Assembly: GCF_047663525.1 (NCBI RefSeq)
Contig: NC_092600.1
Coordinates: 5,390,001-5,454,000, forward strand
Direction: 5' to 3'
DNA from: Anas platyrhynchos
Taxonomy: Eukaryota > Chordata > Aves > Anseriformes > Anatidae
DNA length: 64,000 bases
Shown here piece by piece: positions 1-19,218 of the stretch. Made by a program: the position numbers and the translations under genes. Below the pieces are notes generated by a model, which worked only from the letters and a program-made list of their open reading frames with translations, made no database searches and was not told where the DNA came from. Within the stretch, counting starts at the first letter, position 1, and the number at the start of each line of letters is the position of its first letter.

Positions 1-382
1 TTAATACAAATAATTCTAAAGCACATCCAGTTATATGTGAGAATTCTAGGAGGAAATTACTATGCACAGGGAAGCCATAAGATAAAGGTGAGGGAAGATC
101 CTTGCATGAGTAAGCTGGCTGAGATGGGAAACTACAGTAAATGGGAACCTACGGTTCTTAGCGTAGAACTCTGCTTTTTCCATATTGCTTCTGAATATAC
201 CAAAGAGGGGGGTTTACCCCAAGGTGACTGTTTCCTGATGATACTAAGTGGTTCAGAGCTGTAACGGTGAGCTGACTGAAAAAGAGTTTAGATTCAATGG
301 TTAGACAGGGACATGGCAGGTAAAATTGAACACAACAATATGGAAAGTCATGCAGAGGGAGTAATTTCTTTTTTTTCTTCAG

Positions 383-1395
383 ATCTAAGCTGAAGATGGA
401 AGACATTAAAGAAGTAAATAAAGCATTAAAGGTACTGTGTATCACATGGATATTTTGGCTAAACATGCATTTCACTTAGAACTTCAGATTTCACCGCAGT
501 TAACTCCTAATTCATTTTATCTTATGTTAAAAAGATGGCTTTTGAAAAGTACCAACAATTGGTTGGTGAACTGCTTCTGAACTTTATTTTATTTTTATCT
601 GTACTGATGGCTTTGTTCCCATTTCATAGGGTCATACCTGGCTGAAGGATGATGAAGCAACGCACTGCAAGCAATGTGAAAAGGAATTCTCTATCTCAAG
701 AAGAAAGGTAGTGCTGTTCAGGGGTTTCTTCTCCTTTTCTCTCAGAAAACAATGCGTGCTGTTGCCTAGTTTGCTAAGGAAAGCTGACACTGCTTCGGTT
801 CCAGATCTTGTTCTCAGGAATTCTAGTTACCATACCAACCACAGCTTCCACAGCTGCGTGTTCTGCCTGGGCCTTTTCCTTGGCAGGGAGTTGGTGTGAG
901 CTGTGTCCCCTAGAGTGTGGTTCATTTCAGTTCTCTGAACTGTACCTGAGGAGGACAGCAGCACTCTGACAGGCCGTGCTCAGTGCCTTTCAGGCACAAG
1001 GAACCTCCTGGTCCTGCAGGAAGAACCTGACAGCACCAGAGCAGCCAGCGAGCACCAGCATGGTGCAGGGAGGCCGCACTGGGTACAGACTGTGCTGCTC
1101 GATGCTGAGCTCTCTGCAGGAGGAAACTGCTGTGAGGGGTGGGCTGGGAACTGGAGGATGTCGAGTGGACTCTGAAGGCTTTTCTGAGCTTTATGTCCTC
1201 AGTATGCTTTTTATTTAGGCAGTTGTTCTTACTTTAGCTCTTTGTTTGTAGCATCACTGCAGGAACTGCGGGGACATCTTCTGCAACACGTGCTCCAGCA
1301 ATGAACTTGCACTGCCATCGTATCCTAAACCTGTCCGTGTCTGTGATACGTGTCACACCTTACTACTTCAGCGGTGCTCATCTAATTCCTCCTAA
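383..1395 (+). CDS. RUFY1: RUFY1 3' end: last three coding exons with the FYVE domain (partial gene)
   Basis: Exons 383-431, 630-707 and 1252-1395 (stop TAA 1393-1395) join in frame with GT-AG splice sites. The product reads ...[25 protein letters not shown], then a FYVE zinc finger. All three FYVE hallmarks are visible: the WxxD motif (WLKDD), the basic RRKHHCRNCG motif, which spans the second intron, and RVCDTC near the end. Eight zinc-binding Cys/His positions are present. The C-terminus [11 protein letters not shown] matches the RUFY1 ending. RUFY1 is a RUN and FYVE effector that binds PI3P and Rab4/Rab14 on early endosomes. The RUN domain and coiled coils lie upstream, outside the window; bases 1-382 look like intron. 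The FYVE zinc finger is uninterrupted apart from intron positions, so this is a working gene, not a pseudogene. Confidence 0.95.
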
Positions 1396-1980
1396 GGCTC
1401 TGGTAACCTCTAAGGGACCACTTTAGCATTGGGAAAGTAGCCATTATTTTTTTAATTATGAATTCCAGGCACCTTCTGTGCAGCACTGTCTGCTCTCTAG
1501 TATTTTCCACTGTTGGATAGGTCAGTGTAAAAGAATGTAGGGCTTAATTATGCAAGTTAATATTTCTCCAACTGGAATTACTGAGAAAACTTATTGTGTA
1601 ATTTCCATTATAGTTCTATTTGAAATTAAAATGCACACTCACTTTCCAATTTTTATAGACAAGGTATTTGTACTAAAATTTGTATATGGCATTTCTACAG
1701 TTACACCCAATCCCTGTAAAAGTTTATTCTGCACATTAATGTCACTTCCTCTGTGTTCAGTGTAGGTGTTCCTGTTTGTTATACTTGGCTACTGTACAGT
1801 TTTGTATTTGTGCTGAGGAATGTCCATTTATGAATTATCTATGGAAAGAGCTTTATCCGTGTTAATGAATGTGCCTTCAGTATACTTCCTAGTCAAAACC
1901 TGCAACTTAACACTTGTTCTGAAAGTGGCTGTGAACACAGTATGGTAGCTGCACAATAAAGCCTTTTGCAAAAACTGAAA
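1396..1980 (+). other. RUFY1: RUFY1 3' UTR and polyadenylation signal
   Basis: AT-rich non-coding sequence follows the RUFY1 stop codon. An AATAAA at 1955-1960 is followed by a GT-rich stretch near 1978, so cleavage is expected at about 1975-1985. Confidence 0.7.
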
Positions 1981-1984
1981 GTGA

Positions 1985-2840
1985 AGTTCTGATTTCTAAA
2001 AGCCGAGAGGGTCATGGCTCCTGGAAGAGAGGGTTCTTGTGCTGAGGTCAAAGGCTTAAAATATAGAGACTGAAACAGCTCTAGACTTGACCAACAGCTC
2101 CAGGATGCTTTGATACAGTATTCCCTTGGACAGGCTCCATAGAGCCAACCCTGAGGAAATAATTGCTGTACCACCTTGAGAGGAAGGGAGCCCAGCATGC
2201 TGTGACATCTACCTGCAGCTGCTGTTCAGATTGACTGCCTTCACAGGAGCAAGTATGGTGCTGCCTTCCTGCACACTTAATTAAAACTGTAATTAGTTAC
2301 ACACACACAGAAATAGCTACTGCATCATGTGAGAAGAGTAGCATCAGCTAGTAGTAGTCTTACCCTGCTTATAAACCACATCTTTAAGCACAGTTTGACC
2401 AACTGAATTTATTGAAACACAGCTGCACTAAGCTTTAGCATCCATTGATCCAGCACCTTGGCTCCAAAGAACAGAATCACCTCCCAGCCACCTCCCAGCC
2501 CCCAGTGCAGCTTTAAAACCACATCAAACAGGTAAGGTTGCAGAAGCTTGGCCACATCACAGCCTTGTGGCATCCTGAAGCCCCTTGGTGGCAGTCCAGC
2601 ACCCACAGCAGTAGGTGGCAGGTTTCTTTCCTAAGCCCACTTCTGGCTGAGAAACAATTGTCACTTTAATATCCCACAAGGTCAGCCTTCACATGGTAAT
2701 TGCAGTTAGAAGTAGTGTCAATAGTTGATGGCAGATGGATGTTAAGAGTACTGTGAGCACTGGCACCACAGAAGCACAGTCACACTTCTGCATCTATCTA
2801 TACCACAGAAGCTGAAGTTCAAGAAGAAATGAGTTCCAGT
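1985..2840. other. Short intergenic gap between convergent RUFY1 and HNRNPH1
   Basis: About 0.86 kb separates the two polyadenylation regions. No coding exon, RNA gene or repeat is recognised apart from a short (CA)n at 2301-2310. Confidence 0.6.
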
Positions 2841-2854
2841 TTTTAAAAGGAAGA

Positions 2855-2860
2855 TTTATT
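2855..2860 (-). terminator. HNRNPH1: HNRNPH1 polyadenylation signal
   Basis: The plus strand reads tttatt, so the minus strand reads AATAAA. It lies about 640 bases downstream of the HNRNPH1 stop codon, at the end of an AT-rich 3' UTR (about 2840-3495). Transcript cleavage is expected near 2835-2840. Confidence 0.75.
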
Positions 2861-3495
2861 TAACAAGTTTCACTTAGCGCAATACACCTAAAAAGGAAAT
2901 CACAATACAATGAAAGATTAAATCAAGGCCTCAGAATTTTATACGAACACCAAGACCAAAATCCTAAAGTAGCCGTATTGCGTCTCAACACGTTTCCCCC
3001 ATTAACTTAAAAAAAAAGCTTTAACGTGCCTTACAGGATATTAAAAGAAATAAACTAGAACTAACATGCCAAATGTTCACTTTGAATTTCAGACACAGCT
3101 CCTATATTGTTTCTTTACAAAAAAGCATGTTTTTTTCAACATGTATTCAAAACAGTGTTGGATGTAATATGGTATAAGAGCAACATTTAACATAATTCAA
3201 ACAGCTTTAACCTAAATACGCTTACTGCTTAAATACACTCCTACAACAAAACTAACTTGAGAAACGCTCAAAATTGTTTAACAGTTATAGTCTTTGCTCA
3301 ACTTGGTTATTACATCCTAGATGAATGTTCATTTCTGTATGTTCAAAAAATACTGAACCTGAAAGGTTTTAAAATAACAATCCTGATTTCACTTACAGTA
3401 AAGCATAAATCACAAGCTTGTATTGCAAAACTGTTAAACTTAGTTTTTTGTTTTTTTGTTTTTTAAAAAAGATTTGACCAAAAGTCAGCAATTGG

Positions 3496-10636
<7,141 letters not shown>

Positions 10637-10729
10637 CACATTGGAGGTCAGGTTGGGCTCTGCCTCGGTCTCTGTGGTAGCTGGAGAAAACCAAAGCACG
10701 CTCTTTGAGACGCTGCAGGGCACGGCCAT

Positions 10730-11610
10730 CTCCCAAACCCCCTCACAGAGTGCCCGGCGCCCCCCGGCCTGCCCGCCCCCGAGCCTCCTCTACCTCGGAC
10801 CGCTGCCCGCCTCACACACACAGAGCCGCTCCCGCCCGGCGCACGCCTGGCCCACCCGCCCGGCCCGCGCCCAGCCCCCGTCCCCGCACGCACACATGGT
10901 GGGGCTCCGTGCTGGTTCTAGGGCTCCGAGCCTGATCCGCTGTCCGGAGAGCGCCTAGTCCCGGTCAGGCGGCAGCAAGCGGGCGAGCCTGTGGCGAGAG
11001 CGCGCTAGGAAATGGCGGCGGGTGCTCCCGCTTCCGCTGGGCCGGCCCTTCCGTCGCACCAAGCGCCCCCCGGCCCGTTCCCACGCGCCGCCCGACAGCC
11101 CACAGCGGGGCGGTGCCGCGCTCCTGCCCGGCTCGGGGCTCAGGGCCCGGGGCTTTGGGGGGCGGCGGCTGCGGGCCCCGCGTTGTGCCTGGGGACGGGG
11201 CGCGGGGCGCATGCGCGCCGCCACCCGGAGGGCCTCTGCCCCCCCACTACCCCGCGGGCCCCTCCTGCGCATGCTCAGTAGCGCCACCGCGCCGGGCCGC
11301 GCACCCCTACGCACGCCTTCCCCGCGCCGCTCCCGCCAGGTTGCGCATGCGTCCTCGCTAGGCTACGCTTCCCCCCCCTCCCCTGCCCCCACCCCGCCCG
11401 TCTGCCCCCCCGCCCCGCCCCGCCGGGGTGTGCGCATGCGTCGCCTGCCTCCTGCGCTGAACAAAGCCGAGGCGCTGCCTCCCGCGCCCAGCCGCCGCGC
11501 ATGCGCCTGAGAGCGGCGTGAGGCGCGCGGCGCTTCCCGCCCCCCGCAGCCCCGGGCACGTCTGGCTGCACGAGAGGCGTGCGGGAAGCGGCACTTACCA
11601 GCTTCAAAGG
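10730..11610. promoter_or_regulatory. CpG island at the 5' side of HNRNPH1 coding exons
   Basis: The stretch is very GC- and CpG-rich, with repeated gcgcatgcgc-type palindromes (11211-11216, 11435-11440, 11500-11505) and an ATGGCGGC YY1-like motif near 11011. It lies just upstream (minus sense) of the first standard HNRNPH1 coding exon and probably contains one HNRNPH1 start site. No TATA box is seen. The exact non-coding first exon cannot be fixed from sequence alone. Confidence 0.6.
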
Positions 11611-11658
11611 CTGAGGCTACCCCGCGTGAAACAATCTGCTCGCTTCGGTCACTGAAGC
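11599..11658 (-). other. Candidate upstream HNRNPH1 exon, 60 nt, phase-symmetric
   Basis: On the minus strand a 60-nt segment runs from acceptor CACCAG (AG at 11659-11660, with a T/C-rich tract upstream) to an excellent donor CTG|GTAAGTGC (11591-11598). Read in phase 1 it has no stop and encodes FSDRSEQIVSRGVASAFEA-like sequence. It joins in frame to exon 10543-10680, upstream of the standard ATG. It could be coding in an N-terminally extended isoform, or a 5' UTR exon. Confidence 0.5.
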
Positions 11659-12359
11659 CTGGTGTGTTTGTAGGAGATGGGGGGAAAGAAGAGACACGGG
11701 TCACAATCATCATAATGAAAAGGAACCTCGAACTCCCTCCCATCTCCTCCAAACACACCGGACCGAGCTCGGTCTCGCCCTGAACCTCCCTGGCACGGAG
11801 ACGAGCAGGTACCGGGGGTAACCGGCAGCACAGCCTCTGGCAGCGGCACCCAGACGTGTTGGCCAAGCTTCCTCAACCCCCTTCCTTACACCACCGGGAC
11901 CCAGCAGTTCATGCCTCAACCACCGCCCACAGAGCACCCATGCCAGGAGTTAAAGCAGGCTCTGAAGCCCTGAACGTGCCAACGCTGCTGCTGGAATTGG
12001 AGCTGCGAGGCAGGGCTGCTCCCAGGGGCACCCACATGTATTTCATTCATGCATGCTTCCTTTCCAGTCAATAACAAAATTAACATACAGCTTTAGGTTG
12101 AGATGCTTCACTGACTGCGAATCTGCATTGCCTCTTATTTTCGTAAATACGTAAAACATTTAATTTATCGGATCACAATTCAGACTACAAAAAGCAGGCG
12201 GCTTTTTTGAAACAAAATGTTCTGGAATTGATGTCTGGAACACAAGCAACATGGGGAACTCTTCGAAATTGATGCAAATCGGACCAAGTCAAGCAGTAAC
12301 TTCCTGAAGGAAGCCACTCTTAAATTTCCCTCGCTCAACACCCAATTCAAAAAAGCCCT

Positions 12360-13340
12360 GCAAGCAGAGGCTGGGCGGAGGCAGGAGTGGGGGGAGCGGG
12401 CAGAGGCTGCGCGGGAGGCAGCAGGAGGCAGCCCTCCCCTCCCGCCCACCGCTTGGCGGGAGACTTAAAGCGGGCAGGAGCAGCCGGCTGCCCCCAGTGC
12501 TCCACCATGTCCACCCCTGCCAAGCGGCGCTGCTGCGGCCCCAGTGGCTCCCTCGACTCCAGCTTCCAGAAGCGCCTCAAGAAGATTTCCATCGAGGGGA
12601 ACATCGGTGAGCGCGGCGGCGGTGGAGGGGGGGGGGGACGGGATGCCTCAGGACAGGGGAGCCCTGAGGAGATGTGGGGAAGGGAGGGGAAGGGGAAATC
12701 CTCCTGCAGCCCCACTGACACCGCGGGATGGTGGCAAAGGCACCTTTGGGGGGCTGACAAAGACACAAGCCCCCGCGGGTGGCCTCCCGCTGCCACCCAG
12801 CCGCGTCCCCACTCCCCTCGGGACTTTTGGCAATCGGCGCCATGGCGGGGGAGAAGGACCCCGCCGTCCCCAGCAGCCTCCCTGCCCGAGGGCAGCCCGG
12901 TGGCCGTTACAGCGGGGACACGGAGCCCGCTGACGAGGAACCACCGGGGACCGGGCACGGAGCCAGCGCTTCCCCCCCCCCCCCCCCCCCGGGCCCTTCC
13001 CTCCCGCGCACCCCGGCGGCTGCTGACGGGGCACCGGCCGCGCGCTCCCGCTCGCCTCAGAACCCCCCCTCGCGCGTGCACGCGCCTCCACAGGGCAGAC
13101 ACTCCGCGCATGCGCGCAGCCTCCCCGCTCTCCCGCGGCCCGCCAACAATGCGGCGCCAGCCCCGCCCCGCGGGCAGCCTGCTCCTAAAATGGCGGCTGC
13201 GGAGGGCCCGTCACGGGGACCTCCGCCTGGCGCCGCAGATAAGCGCCGTTTTCTCGGAAATCTGCCCCATTTCGCTCCCTCTGGTCCTGCTCCGAGCTGC
13301 AAGCACGCAGCTCGGCACCTGCCCGCTGCCAAAAGGCGGC
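12360..13340. promoter_or_regulatory. CpG-island promoter of the DCK2-like kinase
   Basis: This CpG-rich island surrounds the kinase start codon at 12507. An E2F-like site, TTGGCGGGAG, lies at 12453-12462, 45 bases upstream of the ATG, and a TTAAA at 12466-12470 could be a weak TATA-like element. A 19-C run sits in intron 1 at 12972-12990. An E2F site would fit S-phase-linked nucleotide salvage, but function is inferred only. Confidence 0.6.
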
Positions 13341-16300
13341 CCGCAGCCTCCTACACCTCACAGCTGCCGCTGAGGGTCAGTCAAAAGACCACCCTTAATG
13401 CACGCCCTGAGTAAAACTTCACAAATCTTTTGCAGCTGCGGGGAAGTCGACGTTTGTCAGGCTACTTGAGAAACACAGCGATGAGTGGGAGATAATCCCT
13501 GAACCTATTGCCAAGTGGTGCAACATTCAGACAGCTGAGGATGAGTACGAGGTAGGTGCACCGCACTCGGGAAGCGTGAGATGGGCACAAAACTGAAGGG
13601 ACTGGCCAAGGAACACGACAAGATTCACCTCATCAGACACTCAAACTGCTATAGCCACTTTGCAAGATGCCATTCAATGCATCTGCCAAATAGTCATCCC
13701 CTCACTCCACAGAAATCATTCTCAAAGCCTGTGAAAGACCTATTCTAAAAAAGCTGTCAAAGACAGCTTTTCAGTTTAGAAAAATCTTGTTTCTGTGCCG
13801 AAGTCACTTCCTTTTTAGGAAGGATCACCGACCAGAATTCTAGATTAAGGAAAGGGAATAAAAACCTGGAAATATACCAGGAATTAAGCCTTGTCCCCAA
13901 AATATACTTGTTATTAAGTCTTCTTTCTTGTCCCTCTAGGAGCTTTCAACATCTCAGAAGAATGGAGGAAATCTACTTAAAATGCTGTACGATAAACCCA
14001 CAAGATGGGCTTACACTTTTCAGACTTATGCTTGCTTGAGCCGAGTAAGGGCACAATTAAAACCCGTCTCAGCCAAATTACATGAAGCAGAACATCCAGT
14101 GCAATTTTTTGAGAGATCTGTGTACAGTGACAGGTAATTACTCACACTGCAACCAGGTTAAGTTGTTCGATTTTGTCATTCCTAGCATGACACTTAATGC
14201 CTTTCCTTGCAGATACGTGTTTGCTTCTAACCTGTTTGAATCTGGGAACATCAACGAAACTGAGTGGACCATCTATCAGGACTGGCACACTTGGCTTTTG
14301 AATCAGTATGAACCTGATATAGAACTGGATGGCATCATCTACCTCAGAACCACACCGCAGGTACACCCAAGTATATCCATGACATACTGCAGTGACTAAC
14401 ACTACACTAGCATCTCATTCTTCAGAAGTTACAGGAAGCCTACAGTAACTTCACATTGGATTCAGAGATCAAACTGAACACCCTCCTTTCTGAGCTGCTA
14501 TTCTGATGCCAGCAACACTGTAGTTAACTAACATCTACCACTCAGCTGAATGACTTTCTGCATAATGTTTCACTTCCAAATCACAGTATATGTGAAGAAA
14601 AACCTTTTATGTAAGAACTTTTTTCTTAGCCAAGGATTTAAGTGCTCCTTGTCTAATGCTTTTGACATGTAGTTTCATCATAAGGACTGTCAGTTGTCTG
14701 CTTAACACTGGCATACTGAACATCCCCATATTCAAGTATCTATCCAAAGTCACCCAGCAAAAAACACTCTAGTTACAGAATAACCTGCAGATACCCTCAT
14801 GCATAATTGAACCTGTACTATTTGCCATTTTGTTTTTTTATCTGTTAAGTATTAATTCTTCTGATTTAAGGACCACCTAATCAATTTAGTTCATTTAGCC
14901 ATTTAACACATTAATAATGTCCAGGCTTGCATTTTTTTCAGAAATGCATGGAAAGGCTGCAGATGAGGGGAAGAGAAGAGGAACAAGGAATTGAGCTCGA
15001 GTATTTGGAAAACCTCCACTATAAACATGAAACGTGGCTTTATGAAAGAACTCTGAGGTATGAACCCGTTTTCCCTATACTACCAAAATAGCTTTGATCT
15101 GTTACCATAAAAGCAGCAGAACACTGAAATCAAAAACTAGTGGCTTATTCAAGCTTCAGCTTACAGGCAAGGCTGTTTTCTACCTCATGCTGAAGTTGAT
15201 TAGGGGTAAAACAGAAATAAGTTTAGCCTTACTCAGTAAGGAAGGACTTGCATGAAGCATTATCTCCAACTAAGAAGTTGCATAGATTTAGCTTTTCTCC
15301 AGCAAGGATTTCAGTTTGGTAATGAAGTACACAGGAATATTGCAGGGTTGAGACTGGATTCAGTGGGCAACCACGTAAGTTACCTACTAAGCAGCTTCCA
15401 GTTCCAGTGTAAGGGAAGGCAATGTCCCAGCTACCTTTAAACCAGGGTGATTGTGTTTCAACAGTTATCAGAAGGCTTTTGGTAGTTAGTATTATACACA
15501 AACTCCCCAGTCCATGACTAAGATCTCTGCATACCTCCCTCCTCACTTTCCTATTGACTCATTAGCTTTCCTCACTCAAGGATCTTCTGGATATGAATGC
15601 AAACTTCATATTCTCCCCTGCAAGAGCCTGAAATACTTTAGTGAATGGAAAGCAGCAGGTTAAACATTACTGACTGCACCACTTGACATTAGCATATATA
15701 ACAAAAGAACATCGTTGAAGCATTCAGGATGTTCTTGATAGGCAAGCATGCCTTTTCAGCTGAAATGAAAGAACTCCTTCCAGCTGGAGTACTAACAGAT
15801 TCAAAACAATTCCAGGAAAAGTATCTTAGATTGAACCTTGGTCACATCTGCTTTCCGAAGTAGAAATTTCATGTAGGATGACCCAAATGCTCGGGAGACA
15901 AACGCACTGCAGTATTGTGGCATTCTGGGAACATTTACATTGTGTACTCATTCCAAACTCATGAGCAAACATTTCCTGTATTTTTAATAGGAACACTCGG
16001 TCTGCAAAACAACGTCAGAATGCTGTTCAGCAAACTTACTGGACTTCAGAAAGGCTTTTCAGACATAGGAAGAGGAAAGATGCAGTGGTTTAGGAGAACT
16101 AGAAACAAAAGCACCTAGCTGCACAGCTACCGCTCTCTTCTGCACCTAGCCTGTGGCCAGAACTGTCTTATCTTGCAGCCATTTTAAATACCTTTCTTGT
16201 AACCTGTTGAAAGATGCCACCCCCATCCAAGGGTGCTGTAGAACTTCATCTTAGGACATGGATTAGCAGCTAACTACAATGGGTGCAGGGGGGGATGTAG

Positions 16301-17933
16301 GGCAAGAGGCATTTTCCAGGAAATACTGGTTGAAGTAGGATAAGTCATCAACATCCCAGGTGCATGGGATAATCTGAGCAGTGCTGCACCCCTAAGATGT
16401 CTCAGAAAGCAATTAGATCATGCTAGTAAAAATAGTATTAAGGACCGTGTGTAAAACAATTTTGCTCTCTCATAACAGAGTTGATTTTGAGAACCTTAAA
16501 GAAATCCCCGTTCTCGTTTTGGATGTTAATGAAGATTTTAAGAATGACAAGATTAAGCAGGAGTACCTAATTGATGAGGTAAGTAAAAACATTTCCTTGC
16601 ATTTTCTTCTGCAGTAATAGCTCCAAATTACCAAATCGAAGTTCTTAAAATTCAACTACCAAACTGCAAATTTAGGAGTCATGCAGTAGTAGTTTAGGGC
16701 TTGTAGAATCAGTCTCTACCACAAAGGTGCAGGAGAGGCTTTTTCCTTTCCTCCATAAAAGGATTGAACCCCACAGTATTATCCTCAAGCTTGAAGCAGT
16801 TCACAGGAAAAAAAAAAAACAGTATTTTTCAAGATGGGCAGGTGGGGGGGGGAACAGTGCACAGTAGCTGCACTGGAGTCAGACTGCTCTCTGCCAAGTC
16901 TGCACTGCCATGCGACTCATTAAATAGTTTACACAATAATACCATCCAATTCATGTCAGCCATGTTGTCTTTAGAAAAACCCTAGGCAGCTTAGAGCTAT
17001 TTATGCTCCTTCGCATTCTAAGGATCTAGGCTCTTCCTGGACACCTCACAAATGCCGAGATCAGATGTAGTTCTAAATGCACGAAGTGAAACTCGTAAGT
17101 AGGGAAGGACGGCCATTAGAGGAAACAGTGAGAGGTCACGAGACAAAATGGTGTTTGCCAATTCTGTGGGAAGACAAAACTTGGGGTGGTGAATTCGCCA
17201 AATAAATCCTTCGTTTGTGTGTCCTGTCCACAGCAAGAAAAGTAACATGAAATACCCCATTCTTGGTCAAGAATTTATACTTCTACATCCAGTATTGGTC
17301 TCCCAAGTAATGGGGTTGGGGGCACGATGTTCAGTCAGGGTACTACAGGAGCATTTGCTGTGAAGTTTTATTTTCATGGAAACAAGCAAACAGCAGCTCT
17401 GAGTTATGAGCTGCTACCCACAGGTATTATCTTCCCTTTAACTTTGCTTCACTGAAAGGCCACCGCTGTTGTCTCCACTAAAACCCCTTCACCCAGCAGC
17501 ATATCAGAAGCCAGCTCTACTTTCAGTTTAGGGTGGGGGCTAAAGGGTACAGTACTATGCTGGAACTGTCTGGAAATTAAGCCCAAGACCTGGTAGCAAT
17601 TTCTTTTTAGGGAAAAGCTACTTAGTGAAGGCAAATCCATTTGCTTTAAAAAATAATATGCTGTAAAGCATTCCAAAAAGCTGCTGTTCTTAAGTACCTC
17701 CCATCTCGCTAATAAATTATTTAGGTTGCTTAATTCTACCTAGTAACAATACCGAAGTGCATTTCAGATCATGAATATGTACAGGCACAACAGTACTGGA
17801 GACCATACAGGAACAAATCCTTTGTTCCTAGGAAAGGGAAAACCCTAATAGGGTTTTTGTTGTTTCTTTTTAAAATGCATCAGATATAATACAGGCTTTG
17901 TTTTCACAGGTCAAATCTTTCCTGACTTCTTAA
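12507..17933 (+). CDS. DCK2: DCK2-like deoxyribonucleoside kinase (dCK/dAK family)
   Basis: Seven exons: 12507-12606, 13436-13551, 13940-14133, 14213-14360, 14942-15057, 16479-16578 and 17910-17933 (stop 17931-17933). They total 798 nt, giving 265 residues (human dCK has 260), with all phases consistent. The P-loop GNIAAGKST is at about residues 31-39, split by intron 1. Other family motifs follow in order: PEPIAKWCN, the [14 protein letters not shown] helix, the [10 protein letters not shown] (ERS/DRY) catalytic and specificity segment, and the arginine-rich [18 protein letters not shown]. The N-terminus has a basic PAKRR segment like the nuclear signal of dCK. The family phosphorylates deoxycytidine, deoxyadenosine and deoxyguanosine in the salvage pathway. 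The sequence is clearly dCK-like but diverged, and it sits next to HNRNPH1, so it fits the dCK paralogue (DCK2/dAK) kept in birds, amphibians and fish but lost in mammals. Paralogue assignment is from memory. Confidence 0.88.
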
Positions 17934-18190
17934 AGAAGATGAGAATTGAGAGGAACATCAACTGCTCGATATTCAACAGTTAAGCCAGTGTTCTAAGACA
18001 ATTTAAACTAGATGAGGAATTATCCTATATAAAAAAAGTGGTTTTTTTACGTATATATCATGTATTACTTTTTGTCTGGACTGTGTGGTTTGGTAGAATT
18101 TACGGTATAGTTTAAAGGAACATGCGTGGGATGTTTTGGTAATGTATTTCGAGCATATTCTATACTGTTTAATAAAGATTTTGAACTAAC
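17934..18190 (+). other. DCK2: DCK2-like 3' UTR with polyadenylation signal
   Basis: Non-coding, AT-rich sequence follows the kinase stop. AATAAA at 18171-18176 gives an expected cleavage site near 18190. Confidence 0.7.
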
Positions 18191-18911
18191 GCAGGCTCAG
18201 AACCGACTTCAAGCACAGGGGAGTTAGCCGGTTATCAAGGGCCGACAACCCAGTAAATATAGATAGCAGGCGCTGGGGCCGGGTTGTTTTGCAATAACTG
18301 GCATAGTTCACCATTTTAAGACGAGACTGTTATGGCGTCCAGCAGCCTTACTTTCAACTTCTGCTTTACCGAGCAGCCGCTTTCAACCCTTTTACCCTAA
18401 ACAACGGGCGGCACTGCAGTCGCGAGCGGTACACCTGGAACAAACTGCAGTTTAACGGCATTTCCCTTACGGACCCCCCCGGGAACCAACGGAACCCTCC
18501 CAACCCCCCCCAAACACCCCCACACCCCCCCCTTGCTTTTCCACGAACACGATCGCGGGCGGAATCCGCCGGGGGGGCACCTCAAAACCCCGATTTCCCC
18601 CCCTAGATCCTCATTCCTCCTCCCCGGTGGCTGCTCCCCCCCACTCCGCCACGCGGCCGGGAGGGGGTGAAGGGAAGGGGGCGGGGGGGGTGGACGGGGA
18701 GCGGCGCGCGCACGCCGGGCCCGCCCGCGCCCTGCCGCCCCCCGCCGCCAGCAGGCGCCAACGCGGGGGGGCCGCGGCCCCGGATCGGGCGGGCCCCGCC
18801 GCCCCTCCCCCCACCGCACGGCCGCCCCTCCCCCTCCTCCACACCGCCTGCTCGTCCCTTCCCTTCCCCTTCCTCCTCCTCCTCTTCCTCCTCCGCCCCC
18901 CCGCCGCTTAC

Positions 18912-18960
18912 CCAGCCCGGGGATCTCTCCCTCGGTCTCCTCAGTGTGACAGGGATCCAT
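18912..18960 (-). CDS. Candidate alternative first coding exon (ATG exon), probably of HNRNPH1
   Basis: The minus-strand ATG at 18958-18960 has a good context (GCCGAGATGG). The frame encodes MDPCHTEETEGEIPGL and ends in CTGG|GTAAGC (donor 18907-18911), leaving one base over. That phase matches both the 60-nt exon at 11599-11658 and the HNRNPH1 exon ending at 10680. No other minus-strand gene is recognised to the left that could use it. The peptide matches nothing I recognise, so the assignment rests on phase and strand. Confidence 0.45.
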
Positions 18961-18995
18961 CTCGGCCGCGCCTTCCCACTAAGGGCCGTGTGGAA

Positions 18996-19062
18996 AAAAA
19001 AATAAAAAAAAAAAAATACGAGAGCCGCTCTACGCCAAAAAAAAAAAAAATAATAATAAATC
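18996..19062. repeat. Two A-rich runs inside the CpG island
   Basis: Runs of 9-14 A (18996-19017 and 19038-19062, including aataataataaa) interrupt an otherwise highly GC-rich island. They fall in the expected 5' UTR of the minus-strand transcript as oligo-U tracts; the tract before TTAG could also serve as a splice acceptor. Confidence 0.6.
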
Positions 19063-19218
19063 AGCGGGTGCCGAGAAGCCTCCGCGGAGGTGTGGGACCG
19101 GGCCCTGCCGCCTTTGTGGCGCTCCGCTCCCGCGGGGATGAGGCGCGATGCAGCCGCTGCCGGCCTGCCCGGGCCCGACCCGCCTGCTGGCTGCTTCTGC
19201 GCAGCGCCGCGCACCGCC

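Noticed and set aside
11363-11866. 167-codon minus-strand frame
   Set aside because: Runs through both splice sites of the 60-nt candidate exon; outside that segment it is a CpG-island artefact.
12387-13373. 328-codon plus-strand frame around the kinase start
   Set aside because: It is kinase exon 1 read through into intron 1 and back into 5' sequence; only 12507-12606 is coding.
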